From positions 1 through 64,000 of the forward strand of contig CAZEIH010000006.1 of assembly GCA_964512095.1 (NCBI GenBank): a stretch of 64,000 bases of DNA. The letters run 5' to 3'. The position numbers and the translations under genes are program-made. Each line of letters begins with the position of its first letter. The stretch's first letter is position 1. This DNA comes from DTU013 sp964512095. GTDB taxonomy: Bacteria > Bacillota > Clostridia > Acetivibrionales > DTU013. The notes below the pieces were generated by a model. That model had not been told where the DNA came from. It saw only the letters and a list, made by a program, of their open reading frames with translations, and searched no databases. This document shows, piece after piece, positions 9,324-18,551 of the stretch.

Positions 9324-10517
9324 TTATTCCACCTGCTTTACATCAACACTCCCTGCGGTCCTTCCTCTAACAAATCTTGGGTTTTTTGCGTCGTCGCCCT
9401 TAACAGTTATTTCAAAAGGAACATCAGAATTATTTGTAATATCCATCATAACACCAACTTTGTCATCTGCAGATCTTCTTGGTTGGACCAATACTTCCAT
9501 CCTTATTCTACCCTCCCTTACTTCTGTAGGGCTAGTCTCAGCAATGCTATTGTGTCCAAAATTATACTGGAATGTGTAATTTCCATCCTTACCATTAATA
9601 GTGATATTCCCTTTAACAATTCCGTTTACATCAACTGCAGCTTCAGAACCTTTATTATAATAGTTCATTAACATTGTCTTAGTAGAATTATTCAAATAAC
9701 TATTTATCATCAAATAGAAATCAGGCCGTGCAGTTGATGCTTCAGGATCATAGCTGCTGCTCTTAGTTCCTGTAGATGAATACCCAGGAAACTCTAAGAA
9801 TGGATTCTCTTTACCCGGTATCTCATCTGTTGTGATAGTATATGGCTTTGGTCCTTGGGTTTCATCCCAGTAGCTTATAAATGAAAGATTAATTAATCCA
9901 GATAAAAACCCGTCATCCTCATTCCTTTGAAGCACTATTCCTTTAACTGAAACCTTTCTAAGGCTAGACTCAATATCCTTTAAAAAACTATATAACTCCT
10001 GGTAGTTACATTCAAAATTTATTGCAACCAATTGTTCTGTAACAACAGCACTAGACTCGGCATCTGAGCTAGCACTAATACCAGAGCCATCACTTGTTTT
10101 AACAAACTCAAGGGGTAATTCCGATATATTTGCAAATGTAGTTGCATCTATAGTTACCATGTTCTTTAATGATAACTCTTCAAGCTGTAATATAACTTCT
10201 TCCTGAGAAACATATGCCGGTATCAGCTTACTCACTTCTGCAATTTCACTTTCCAGGGTTCTTATCTGTTCTTCCATATTTGCCTTTCTGGAATAATCAC
10301 TTATGAGCCCATCAAGAACAGTTTGTCTACTGGCCTTTTCAACAACAGCAGCATCATATTGAATATAGGCAGGTTTTAGTACCCAAGCATACAGAAGATA
10401 ACCTTCCACTGCAATAATCAAAAATACAAGCAACAAGAATTCTCTTGCAGTTAATCCACCTTTATTTGTAAAATTTACTTTGGAAAGTATATTTTTCACA
10501 TTTTCTATTCTACTCAC
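9324..10517 (-). CDS. pilO: type IV pilus inner-membrane platform protein PilO
   Basis: This 397-aa single-pass protein has a cytoplasmic stretch, a TM helix at about residues 27-47 (FLLLVFLIIAVEGYLLYAW), a coiled coil at about 50-100 (KASRQTVLDG...LESEIAEVSK), then a ferredoxin-like PilO fold. The YQELYSFLKDIESSLRKVSV segment is the family hallmark. The C-terminal 150 residues are an extra beta-rich domain not present in proteobacterial PilO. It starts 3 nt after the stop of the PilM-PilN fusion; the two would form the alignment complex linking the motor to the fibre. Confidence 0.85.
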   Translation of the reverse strand: MSRIENVKNILSKVNFTNKGGLTAREFLLLVFLIIAVEGYLLYAWVLKPAYIQYDAAVVEKASRQTVLDGLISDYSRKANMEEQIRTLESEIAEVSKLIPAYVSQEEVILQLEELSLKNMVTIDATTFANISELPLEFVKTSDGSGISASSDAESSAVVTEQLVAINFECNYQELYSFLKDIESSLRKVSVKGIVLQRNEDDGFLSGLINLSFISYWDETQGPKPYTITTDEIPGKENPFLEFPGYSSTGTKSSSYDPEASTARPDFYLMINSYLNNSTKTMLMNYYNKGSEAAVDVNGIVKGNITINGKDGNYTFQYNFGHNSIAETSPTEVREGRIRMEVLVQPRRSADDKVGVMMDITNNSDVPFEITVKGDDAKNPRFVRGRTAGSVDVKQVE

Positions 10518-10520
10518 CTG

Positions 10521-12092
10521 TTATTCACCTGCCTTTGCTTTATCTAATGTAATTTCTATAGTAAAATCATAATCAATCGCAGTTTCAGATCGTGAAATTA
10601 TGTTTGACACTGCAACACGTTCCAGCAAATCAGATTGCTTGAGATTGTAAACAAAATCCGATACGCTTTTTCTATCTAGAGCCACACCATTAATAACAAT
10701 ATCTCCTTCATTGTTTATGTTGTAAGAATTAATGAATATTGCACCTGGCATACAACTTCCAATATGATCAAATACTTCTGTGTTCAAAACCAATTCGGCA
10801 TCATGGCTCTCCAATATAGACTTTGCACTTTCTAAGTGATTTTGGCTTACCCTAAGCTTCTCCTTTGTTTCGTTTATAACTGAATATCTTATAATATCGT
10901 TTTGAATTGCATTGGTTTGATTAGTTACAAGTGATGTCATAAGCTTAAAATATGTAAAAGCCCCAAGCCCCAATACTGTAAGTACAAGCACAACAGCAAG
11001 AGCCCTTGTTAGCTTTATCCTCTTAAGTCCAGCCTCTCTCATTTCCTTGAGCTTGGGCATCAGATTGATATCCTTACTTCCAGTAATGGGAGACAGAGCC
11101 GCACCTATAGCAGCCATGGCCATTGCATCGGTATTATCTACTGAAGGCTCTTTGATTATTGGCTTTATTGTGTTGACCGGGAGATTGAATTTTCCGCCAA
11201 AATAGTCAGAAAGGCTGGTATCAAGTCCTCTACCTGCAAACAAGAGTATGCTTGTTATTTTTGTTTCGTCTGACTTATTGTACTTGTAATAGTCAATTAT
11301 TTGACGTATTTGATTATCAACTTCTGAAAATGCTATTTTTATAAAACCATCAACATCTTCTTTGTCCAAGTTATATATGTCATACTTGTTATTCTGCCTG
11401 GCCCTTTCTGCCTGGTCTATAGACATACCAATTCGATTTGCCACAAGGTTGTCAAACCTTACTATACCACTTGATATCTGTCTGCTTAGAAGCAACTTAT
11501 CAGCTGATACTAAATTGACCTGACACATTGTGAATCCAACATCTACAACAATGTAAGTTTCTTTCTTATACTCCTGTGGCATAAATAGCTTTACTGCTTT
11601 AGTTAATGCATTAGCATTAATGTCAATTCCCTTGAGTGGAATAAGAAGACCTTTTGCAACCTCAGCATAATCTGCTAGAACTCTATTGGGACAGAAGGCT
11701 GTAATACCTTCCACAGGCATTCCTGGAGCAGAGTATATCTTGCTACTTATGGTATGAGATTGAACTATACCTGGGAAGGATTGCATCAATTCGAACTCAA
11801 TAGCCGGATCAATTTCCTTTTCCTTCAACATGGGGAGTTTAATCTCTCTTACAACCACGTTTTGAGAATTAATAGATATGTATAATTCCGCAGGTTTAAA
11901 CTTATAATCAAAAAGGACACTTCGTATCCTTGCAGCTACAACATCTATGTTCTTAATTTCACCATTAACCACACTATCCGTTGGTGTCGCTGCATAAATG
12001 GTCTTCAAAACCGTGTCAGTTTTCCCTTGCCTTATGAATGCCATTTTAATATACTTAGAATCTATATCTAACCCCAGAACATTTTTGGCCAC
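10521..12092 (-). CDS. pilM: natural PilM-PilN fusion protein
   Basis: Residues 1-340 form the actin-like PilM fold (VLGLDIDSKYIKMAFI phosphate-1 region, IVVDVGFTMCQVNLV around 181). They are followed without a break by DINLMP (342-346), the short PilN N-terminal peptide that PilM binds in other systems. A TM helix (about 363-385) and a coiled coil/ferredoxin-like PilN domain (about 390-523, VFDHIGSCMPGAIFINS) follow. In most bacteria pilM and pilN are separate adjacent genes; here they are one frame of 523 aa, so the PilM-PilN contact is intramolecular. No separate pilN is present in the operon. Confidence 0.9.
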   Translation of the reverse strand: MAKNVLGLDIDSKYIKMAFIRQGKTDTVLKTIYAATPTDSVVNGEIKNIDVVAARIRSVLFDYKFKPAELYISINSQNVVVREIKLPMLKEKEIDPAIEFELMQSFPGIVQSHTISSKIYSAPGMPVEGITAFCPNRVLADYAEVAKGLLIPLKGIDINANALTKAVKLFMPQEYKKETYIVVDVGFTMCQVNLVSADKLLLSRQISSGIVRFDNLVANRIGMSIDQAERARQNNKYDIYNLDKEDVDGFIKIAFSEVDNQIRQIIDYYKYNKSDETKITSILLFAGRGLDTSLSDYFGGKFNLPVNTIKPIIKEPSVDNTDAMAMAAIGAALSPITGSKDINLMPKLKEMREAGLKRIKLTRALAVVLVLTVLGLGAFTYFKLMTSLVTNQTNAIQNDIIRYSVINETKEKLRVSQNHLESAKSILESHDAELVLNTEVFDHIGSCMPGAIFINSYNINNEGDIVINGVALDRKSVSDFVYNLKQSDLLERVAVSNIISRSETAIDYDFTIEITLDKAKAGE

Positions 12093-12133
12093 TTTTCATC
12101 CTCCTGTATGACAGTTTTCTTTAGATTTGCTTA

Positions 12134-12685
12134 TCAGCTAACATCAGATCGTAAAATTATTGATTTTGATGTTCTTTTTGAACCATTATACTCTATTTCA
12201 ATATTAATTATTGAAGGGTCTATTTCGCCAGGTGCAATTTCAGGTGAAGAAATACTTATACTGTCAAACCCCCCTGCAATCATGGTTTGGTCTATATCAA
12301 ATATCTTCGACAAATCATCAGTAACTCTAAGCGTACCATTTCCATCATCATATATATACTCAGAAGAGGTATCTCCTTCAACCTCCAAATAATACTTACT
12401 GGTAGCAACATCCTCCACAACTCTTACTGAGTGACGATTACCAGAGATGGCCATACAGTCATTTTGGCGAATCTTTACATCTAAGTATGAAATAGCAATC
12501 CTTGCCTCACTCTGTAGCTGATAATCATCATAAATACTCTGATATGTTCTTTGCCCGGCAGTAAATAAAGTGATACAGGTAGATACTAACAGACTCATAA
12601 TTGCTAGTGAAATTACAAGCTCAATCATGGTAAACCCTTTAGTGCTTCTAATATATTCACTTGTATTGCTCCTTTTAGTCTTCAT
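12134..12685 (-). CDS. minor prepilin (PilW-like)
   Basis: This 183-aa protein has a prepilin signal: 17 residues ending in RSTKG, then FTMIELVISLAIMSLLVSTCITLF. The E5 residue is present. A PilW-type continuation follows (QRTYQSIYDDYQLQSEARIAISYLDVKIRQND), typical of proteins with a long polar helix and a beta-sheet head. It is preceded by AAGGAAAAAT. It lies between the small prepilin and the pilM-pilN gene in the operon, with 41 nt to the next gene. Confidence 0.85.
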   Translation of the reverse strand: MKTKRSNTSEYIRSTKGFTMIELVISLAIMSLLVSTCITLFTAGQRTYQSIYDDYQLQSEARIAISYLDVKIRQNDCMAISGNRHSVRVVEDVATSKYYLEVEGDTSSEYIYDDGNGTLRVTDDLSKIFDIDQTMIAGGFDSISISSPEIAPGEIDPSIINIEIEYNGSKRTSKSIILRSDVS

Positions 12686-12700
12686 ACTATTTTTCCTTTA

Positions 12701-13081
12701 CTATGAAACTCTATGAGCCTCAATTTTTCTTACTGTTACAATCGATGTAATTGGATCCTCAGTCCCATCTATTACTTTGTATCGATAGTTGCCAGTTGAA
12801 TTGCTCAGCAAAGAACCTGCTTTGCTATTAAGCTCATTATACATTCCTTCAACACCAATAATGAAATCGTCTGCATCACATGTTGTTGTAAAGTGTTTTC
12901 CAGTTAAGGCATAGTACTGCATAAAGGTTTTATTTACAAGTTGCTCCTGGGTCTGCCTATGTCTTTCATTGTTACTTTCAATATATCCTCTAATGTTTGG
13001 GACCGCAAATAAAATTATTATTCCTATAACTGCAATAACAACGACAACCTCTATAAGAGTGAAACCCTTTTGGCTTTTCAT
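12701..13081 (-). CDS. small type IV prepilin
   Basis: This is a 126-aa prepilin. The start chosen is the ATG of MKSQKGFTLIEVVVVIAVIG, which has AAGGAGGAG about 9 nt upstream; a longer GTG frame would use the Shine-Dalgarno itself as codons. The leader is only 5 residues before the G/F cleavage site. The head is small (about 95 residues) with one Cys. It follows the major pilin after a hairpin, so it is probably expressed at a lower level. A minor pilin is likely. Confidence 0.85.
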   Translation of the reverse strand: MKSQKGFTLIEVVVVIAVIGIIILFAVPNIRGYIESNNERHRQTQEQLVNKTFMQYYALTGKHFTTTCDADDFIIGVEGMYNELNSKAGSLLSNSTGNYRYKVIDGTEDPITSIVTVRKIEAHRVS

Positions 13082-13140
13082 AATCAGAATCTCCTCCTTC
13101 ACGCTTACAGCTAAGCCTGGTTACAGACTCACCTGTAAAC

Positions 13141-13172
13141 CCAGCCACCCTTGCCAAAACAAGAGTGGCTGG
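13141..13172 (-). terminator. hairpin after the major pilin gene (partial terminator/stabiliser)
   Basis: CCAGCCAC at 13141-13148 pairs with GTGGCTGG at 13165-13172, extended inward by CTTG/CAAG. There is only a weak T tract after it on the minus strand, so it probably reduces read-through or protects the 3' end of the pilin message rather than fully terminating. This would allow more pilin than downstream products, a common arrangement for major pilins. Confidence 0.6.
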
Positions 13173-13191
13173 AACAGAATAACGATGTTAT

Positions 13192-13614
13192 TTACGAAAC
13201 ATCTTCTACATCAACACCATCAGCAGTAACTTTAACTAAGTACTTAGTTACAGTACCTGCAGGTTTCAAATTATCCCCGATAAGAGCTACTAAACCACCT
13301 TTAATATCAGCAGCTGCTGCAGTGGCACCGTTCCATTCGAGGGTGCCGGCGGTTTTAATGGTAACATCCGTATTTTCTTCAACAGTAAACTCTCCTGCTC
13401 CAGTCAGTCTACCGTCAGAAATCATAACTTGTACTGCTGACTCAACTGTTCTCCTGTTTCCATCATTGGTTCTACCGGCTGCACTCTCAGTAAATCCTGA
13501 AAATCTCGGCACCAATATCAATGCCAGAATCGCTAGGATTGCGATAACCACGATGAGCTCGATGAGTGTGAAACCTTTGTTGCTCTTTGTCCTTCTCAAT
13601 AATTTAGTACACAT
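13192..13614 (-). CDS. pilA: major type IV pilin
   Basis: This 140-aa pilin has a 14-residue basic leader (MCTKLLRRTKSNKG), cleavage before F15, E19 as Glu5 of the mature protein, and the conserved FTLIELIVVIAILAILALILVPRF helix. The compact head of about 90 residues contains no Cys. A start at MCTK is supported by GGAGGGATGTTAA upstream. Its place right after pilC, the following hairpin and its size indicate it is the major subunit. No prepilin peptidase (pilD) is in this window, so processing must use one encoded elsewhere. Confidence 0.85.
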   Translation of the reverse strand: MCTKLLRRTKSNKGFTLIELIVVIAILAILALILVPRFSGFTESAAGRTNDGNRRTVESAVQVMISDGRLTGAGEFTVEENTDVTIKTAGTLEWNGATAAAADIKGGLVALIGDNLKPAGTVTKYLVKVTADGVDVEDVS

Positions 13615-13653
13615 TTAACATCCCTCCATAAAATAATATATTGTGTTTTACTT

Positions 13654-14856
13654 TTACTGAACTGTTTCCATAATACTTACCATTGGCAACATAACTGAAA
13701 TAATAATCACACCAATTATCGCTGCCATTATTATTATCATAGCCGGTTCAATCATTGTAACCGCCTTTTCGATAGCTTCCTCCACCTCCTCGTCGAAAAA
13801 GCCTGCTGTACGACCCAGCATTTCATCCAACTCACCTGTGCTTTCGCCAACCACTATCATATGGATCAGCAAGGGTGGAAAAATGCCCAGACTTTTCATA
13901 GGACCTGCTATGCCTTTTCCTTCCTGTATATCATTAGCTGCAGTTGAAAAATTTTCTTGTATGGCTTTATTACCAATTAAATCTTCCATAATTTCCATTG
14001 CATTTACGATTGGTATACCGCTTTTTAGCAAAATACTCATGCTTCTTGCAAATCTTGCTGTAATTGTTTTTATTACTGTTGTCTTTATTACCGGCAATTT
14101 AAGCTTTAGTCCATCAAACCAAAGCCTTCCTCTCTCTGTTTTAATCCAATATGTAAAGAAAACTATCGCTAATGTTACTACAACTGTAATAACCAGAAGG
14201 TTGTTCACCATAAAATTACTTATGGCCATTAATATCTTAGTAATACCTGGCATTTCCCCGCCCATACTTGAAAGCATATCAGAAAACATAGGAATTACTG
14301 CTACCATCAACAGAACAACAACACCAACAGTCAATACTCCCAAAATAGCAGGGTAAGTCATAGCTCCCTTTACTTTTTTTCTTATCTTATAATCATGCTC
14401 ATAGTATTCTGCCATTTGGTTTAGTATTGTATCTAGAGCACCACTGGCCTCGCCGACTTTAATCATATTTTTCATGAATTCTGGAAACATATCATCGTAT
14501 GGGGTAATTGCCTCCGAAAGTACACGACCCTTCTGCAGTTCACTATAAATATCATCCAAAATAATCTTCATACGCTTCTTTGATGCTTGATCCCTGAGTA
14601 TTCCAATTGCCTCCAACAAAGTTATGCCTGAACTAATAATAACGGCAAACTGTCTGCAGAAAACTGCTATGTCTTTAGCATTTATCTTTCCCCCAAGACC
14701 TGATACTTCGAATTCCTTACCCTTGACTCTTGATTCGACAAGGAAGAAGCCTTTACCTCTGAGCATTTGCTCTAGTACTTCTGTAGATGCGGCTTCGAAT
14801 TCACCTTCTAGTGCTTCACCTTTTAAATTTTTCGCTGAGTATATATATATGGGCAT
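13654..14856 (-). CDS. pilC: type IV pilus inner-membrane platform protein PilC
   Basis: At 400 aa this is normal length for the GspF/PilC family. It has two copies of the T2SSF domain, each followed by TM helices: FCRQFAVIISSGITLLEAI (about residue 67) and RFARSMSILLKSGIPIVNAMEIM (about 270), plus a C-terminal TM (MIIIMAAIIGVIIISVMLPM). It couples the PilB and PilT motors to pilin assembly. It lies 1 nt downstream of pilT and directly before the pilin. Confidence 0.95.
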   Translation of the reverse strand: MPIYIYSAKNLKGEALEGEFEAASTEVLEQMLRGKGFFLVESRVKGKEFEVSGLGGKINAKDIAVFCRQFAVIISSGITLLEAIGILRDQASKKRMKIILDDIYSELQKGRVLSEAITPYDDMFPEFMKNMIKVGEASGALDTILNQMAEYYEHDYKIRKKVKGAMTYPAILGVLTVGVVVLLMVAVIPMFSDMLSSMGGEMPGITKILMAISNFMVNNLLVITVVVTLAIVFFTYWIKTERGRLWFDGLKLKLPVIKTTVIKTITARFARSMSILLKSGIPIVNAMEIMEDLIGNKAIQENFSTAANDIQEGKGIAGPMKSLGIFPPLLIHMIVVGESTGELDEMLGRTAGFFDEEVEEAIEKAVTMIEPAMIIIMAAIIGVIIISVMLPMVSIMETVQ

Positions 14857-14857
14857 T

Positions 14858-15940
14858 TTACCACCTCTTGCTTATCATCTGGTATAGGGTTTTCGGGTCT
14901 GATGCACGTATCATTGCATCATCCTGGGATATAATCCCGTCAGATACAAGTTGAGCTAAATTGCTTTCCAGCGACTGCATTCCAGTGCTGGACCCTGTTT
15001 GTATCATGCTGTTAATCTGGTAGGGCTTGCCCTCCCTAATCAGATTTCGTATGGCTGGAGTAGCCACCATTACTTCAATAGCAGGAACTACACCAGTACC
15101 ATCACGCTTGGGCAACAATTGCTGTGAAATTACACCCTCCAGCACTGTTGCCAGCTGGCCTCTTACCTGGTTTTGTTGGGCCGGTGGGAACGAGTCGATA
15201 ACCCTATCTATAGTCTTTGCAGCACCAACGGTATGAAGTGTGGAGAAAACAAGATGTCCTGTTTCTGCTGCTGTTAATGCTATAGCTATAGTTTCCGGGT
15301 CTCTCATCTCACCTACCAGTATTACATCTGGATCTTCTCTCAGTGTAGCTCTCAAAGCCGATGCAAAAGACCTTGTGTCTGAACCGACCTCTCTTTGGTC
15401 AACCAAGCCATTTTTATGCTTATGCAGATACTCTATAGGATCCTCAATGGTGATAATATGGCATCTGCGCTCTTCATTTACTATCCCTATCAATGAAGCC
15501 AGTGTTGTAGACTTTCCACTTCCTGTAGGCCCGGTAGCCAGTACAAGCCCTCTTGATTTCTTAGCAAAGCTCTTAATTACCTGCGGCAGTCCCAGGCTAT
15601 CAAACTCTGGTATATCAAAGGGCAATGACCTAATTGCCAAGGAATATGTCCCTCTCTGCCTGTATGCGTTTGCTCTGAACCTTCCAAGCCCAGCCTTTGA
15701 GAATGAAAAGTCTATCTCTCCCATAGACTCAAGGACTGCTCTCTTTTCATTGTCAAGGAGCGACTTTACCAACTCCACTGCAATCTCCGGAGTAATGACC
15801 TCTTCTACCGGTATCTCATGCAATACGGAATTTAATCGCATCATAGGCTTGCTTCCCACATTTACATGAAGGTCAGAGGCCTTTGACTTACATGCATATT
15901 GTAATAGTTCGTCCATCTTTCTAATATTAATCTCTGGCAT
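14858..15940 (-). CDS. pilT: type IV pilus retraction ATPase PilT
   Basis: This 360-aa hexameric AAA-type motor has Walker A GPTGSGKST (137-145), an Asp-box and Walker B (VILVGEMRDPET), His-box, and the AIRNLIREGK signature that separates PilT from PilB. Length is typical. The start ATG at 15940 lies 14 nt inside the 3' end of pilB, so translation is coupled. Its presence suggests retractile pili and therefore twitching or surface sensing. Confidence 0.95.
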   Translation of the reverse strand: MPEINIRKMDELLQYACKSKASDLHVNVGSKPMMRLNSVLHEIPVEEVITPEIAVELVKSLLDNEKRAVLESMGEIDFSFSKAGLGRFRANAYRQRGTYSLAIRSLPFDIPEFDSLGLPQVIKSFAKKSRGLVLATGPTGSGKSTTLASLIGIVNEERRCHIITIEDPIEYLHKHKNGLVDQREVGSDTRSFASALRATLREDPDVILVGEMRDPETIAIALTAAETGHLVFSTLHTVGAAKTIDRVIDSFPPAQQNQVRGQLATVLEGVISQQLLPKRDGTGVVPAIEVMVATPAIRNLIREGKPYQINSMIQTGSSTGMQSLESNLAQLVSDGIISQDDAMIRASDPKTLYQMISKRW

Positions 15941-17612
15941 ATACTGTTTTCACCATCTCCTGTATTGATGTAACACCTCTTAACACTAAATCCTTACAGC
16001 TTGCAAATAAATCCACCATTCCATGCTCTATGGCCACATCCCTAATTTCTTCTGCGCTAGCCCCGCGGGATATAATGTTTCTGTGATCCTTTTCCAGCAA
16101 CATAACCTCGTGTATTGCTGTTCTTCCCCTATACCCTGTGTTTTGGCAGGATGGACAGCCTTCGCTTTTATAAATTGTAACAGGCTCGTCCACCTGAAGT
16201 ATTATCATTTCATTTTCATCGGCCATATGTGGCTTTCTACATGCTGGACAAAGCCTTCTTACAAGTCTTTGAGCTATTACTCCTACCATTGCATCTGATG
16301 CAAGGTAGGGCTCTACGTTCATATCAATAAGTCGTGTTATTGCTCCGGGAGCGTCGTTTGTATGTAATGTAGAGAAAACCAAATGTCCTGTTATAGCTGC
16401 CCTTACTGCTATCTGGGCTGTTTCCTCGTCTCTTATCTCACCTATCATTATGATGTCAGGGTCCTGTCTTAGTATGCTCCTGAGGCCAGATGCAAAGGTA
16501 AGCCCTGCTTTTACATTTACCTGTACCTGATTTATACCTGCCAGCATATACTCTACTGGATCCTCTACTGTAACTATATTTCTATCCGGTTTGTTAACTT
16601 CATTTAACAAAGCGTAAAGAGTCGTCGTTTTACCACTTCCTGTAGGTCCTGTTAGTAGTACTATTCCATGAGGCATCTTAATGATTTTGTCCATTATTAC
16701 ATTCTCATTTGCATTAAAACCAAGCTTTTCTCTGTTAAAGCTAAAGGAAGTCCTGTCAAGTACCCTTATAACTATTTTCTCACCAAATATTGTAGGCAGT
16801 GAGGACACACGAAAGTCATAGCTTTTGCCCTTGAGCTCCATCTCTATTCTACCGTCCTGGGGAACTCTCTTCTCCGCAATATTCATGTCTGCCATAATCT
16901 TTATTCTTGTAGATACGGCTGAATAAAGATTTTGCGGAATTCTGTTGCTTTCAAACAGTACACCGTCTACTCTATACCTTACAGCTACATAGGTCTCAAA
17001 AGGTTCTATATGTATATCACTGGCACTTGTTGCTATTGCCTGGTCAATAATCGAATTTGTGAGCCTGACCGCCGGAGCTGACTGCACATCCCCCGACGCC
17101 CCACTTTCCTGCTTCATTACATCTGATGGTGATACAAATGTGAATTCTCTTTTGAGATCTTCTATAGCCTTGTCTGTAGCCTCTCTACTATAATAGAGCT
17201 CTATAGCTCTCTCAATTTGTTCTTTTGTGGCAATAACCGGCTGTACTCTCTTCTGGGTTATGAAGCTAACGTCATCGATGGCAAACATATTAAGGGGATC
17301 GCTCATTGCAACTATTAGCTTGCCATCTTTTATAAGTATGGGGATTACATTGTGCTTTTTGGCTACTTCCTTTGTAATGCTCCTTGCTATGTTCTGGTCA
17401 ATAAACATTCTAGTCAAATCTACACGTTGTAGCGAAAGCTGTTTAGCAATCGTATCAGCTATCTCTGCTTCACTCATTAGACCTTCATCAATGAGAACCT
17501 CGCCCAATCGCTTCTTAGTCTTTCTCTGGGCCTCAAGAGCTCTGTTCAGTTGGGCAAGTGTTATCTTGCCCGCTTCCATTAAAATATCTCCTAGCCTCTT
17601 ACGTTCGCTCAT
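15927..17612 (-). CDS. pilB: type IV pilus assembly ATPase PilB
   Basis: At 561 aa, it carries an N-terminal MshEN-type domain (RLGDILMEAGKITLAQLNRAL and GEVLIDEGLMSEAEIA). It is followed by the ATPase domain with GPTGSGKTTT (about residue 320), an Asp-box, IIMIGEIRDEET as Walker B, and a tetracysteine zinc motif CPAC...CPSC near residue 460. MshEN domains in some PilB/GspE proteins bind c-di-GMP, which fits the c-di-GMP switch nearby, but binding residues were not checked here. It is the first gene of the pil operon; the ATG at 17612 is preceded by a modest AAAAGGGA. Confidence 0.95.
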   Translation of the reverse strand: MSERKRLGDILMEAGKITLAQLNRALEAQRKTKKRLGEVLIDEGLMSEAEIADTIAKQLSLQRVDLTRMFIDQNIARSITKEVAKKHNVIPILIKDGKLIVAMSDPLNMFAIDDVSFITQKRVQPVIATKEQIERAIELYYSREATDKAIEDLKREFTFVSPSDVMKQESGASGDVQSAPAVRLTNSIIDQAIATSASDIHIEPFETYVAVRYRVDGVLFESNRIPQNLYSAVSTRIKIMADMNIAEKRVPQDGRIEMELKGKSYDFRVSSLPTIFGEKIVIRVLDRTSFSFNREKLGFNANENVIMDKIIKMPHGIVLLTGPTGSGKTTTLYALLNEVNKPDRNIVTVEDPVEYMLAGINQVQVNVKAGLTFASGLRSILRQDPDIIMIGEIRDEETAQIAVRAAITGHLVFSTLHTNDAPGAITRLIDMNVEPYLASDAMVGVIAQRLVRRLCPACRKPHMADENEMIILQVDEPVTIYKSEGCPSCQNTGYRGRTAIHEVMLLEKDHRNIISRGASAEEIRDVAIEHGMVDLFASCKDLVLRGVTSIQEMVKTVYARD

Positions 17613-17816
17613 CTAAATATCCCTTTTCTCTCTTTTAGTAAAGTACAGGTATTTAAAAGATTGTACCGTATTGCCTGTTTAATGCTTTTGTAATATTTCG
17701 ATTAATACACATCATTTATTTAGTAAATATCTTTCGTCAATTTAGGAGATTACTTTTTATCAATTGTTACTGTATTTTATCAATTTCATTAATTGTAATA
17801 AATTAGATGCTTTACC

Positions 17817-17845
17817 ATTATAGAATAATGCCGCTATTTCGTCAA
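17817..17845 (-). promoter_or_regulatory. sigma-A-type promoter of the pil operon
   Basis: On the minus strand TTGACG (17845-17840) and TATAAT (17822-17817) are separated by exactly 17 nt. Transcription would begin near 17810, giving a leader of about 200 nt before pilB. I see no known riboswitch core in that leader. Confidence 0.75.
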
Positions 17846-17943
17846 TAGATAAACTGAAATTCATTTACTTTTTGTTAACTTTTGCGTAATAATTGTAATA
17901 TTTCCTGGTTTTCTGTGTATTTCCTTCGCTTATCTAATAAAGC

Positions 17944-17976
17944 AAAAAAACTGCTGGCTCATGCCAACAGTTTTTT
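17944..17976. terminator. intrinsic terminator after the transglutaminase-like gene
   Basis: An A7 run, CTGCTGGC, a short loop, GCCAACAG and T6 form a nearly symmetrical hairpin at 17944-17976, 11 nt after the stop at 17988. It isolates this gene from the pil promoter downstream. Confidence 0.8.
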
Positions 17977-17987
17977 ATATTAACCTT

Positions 17988-18437
17988 CTAATATTCAAAA
18001 ACCTTGGAATAATGAGCCGTATTATTAATCACACTGCATGCATAATCTGCAGCCTTCTGCTCAGCATCATAAGTCGTATCCAAAGTGTTCCATTCTCCTG
18101 CTTCGCTATCATATATCTCGTTCCAAGCGAGGTAACCCTTGACATTAGTCGTATAACCCTTAATCAGCTTTACCGGCATGCCTTGGCTTCGTAGCATTGC
18201 AGCAAAAACAGATGCAAAATCATAACAGATACTCTTACCGCTGGTGATTATGTTGTCAAGGTCCGGCACATAGTTGCTTGGCATTGTTGAAAGCTTGCTG
18301 TAATCATAAACTGTATGTATTTTGTCGCTTTCAGAATCCAAATTTCTTGTACTCTCATCTGTTATCTCTATGGCCGTCATATTATGGCTCAAGCTTACAT
18401 CCTGTACTGTTGCCATATAAAACAAAAGCTTCTTCAC
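17988..18437 (-). CDS. short transglutaminase-like protein lacking the catalytic His
   Basis: This 149-aa protein carries the transglutaminase/protease-like core. Cys71 lies in GKSICYDFASVFAAMLRSQG, followed by a GYLAWNEIY segment and NTLDTTYD (Asp120). In the family the residue before AWNE is the catalytic His; here it is Leu103 (CTC, one base from CAC). The N-terminus MKKLLFYMATV looks like the beginning of a signal peptide but turns polar at residue 12, so the protein may carry an in-frame deletion or be cytosolic. It starts with GTG 14 nt after a c-di-GMP riboswitch, with GGGGAG as binding site. Probably a degraded or non-catalytic surface protein; role unknown. Confidence 0.7.
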   Translation of the reverse strand: MKKLLFYMATVQDVSLSHNMTAIEITDESTRNLDSESDKIHTVYDYSKLSTMPSNYVPDLDNIITSGKSICYDFASVFAAMLRSQGMPVKLIKGYTTNVKGYLAWNEIYDSEAGEWNTLDTTYDAEQKAADYACSVINNTAHYSKVFEY

Positions 18438-18450
18438 CCAAAACTCCCCT

Positions 18451-18551
18451 TTCGGCAGCTGGCTGCCATTTCGTTCACCCCTTGAGGTTAGTTGAAATTA
18501 GGCCCTTTAGCTTTGCGTCCCGGTCTTTCGTCCGGTTTGCCTTTTCGTTGA
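18451..18551 (-). ncRNA. c-di-GMP-I riboswitch (GEMM)
   Basis: On the minus strand the GEMM core elements appear in order: GGCAAACC, CGAAAG, GGGACGCAAAGC, GGGCCTAA, then the second helix ATGGCAGCCAGCTGCCGA. The aptamer ends about 14 nt before the GTG start, and its closing region overlaps AAAGGGGAG. Ligand binding would therefore be expected to hide the ribosome binding site (inference). It controls the transglutaminase-like gene, not directly the pil operon, which has its own promoter. Confidence 0.9.
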
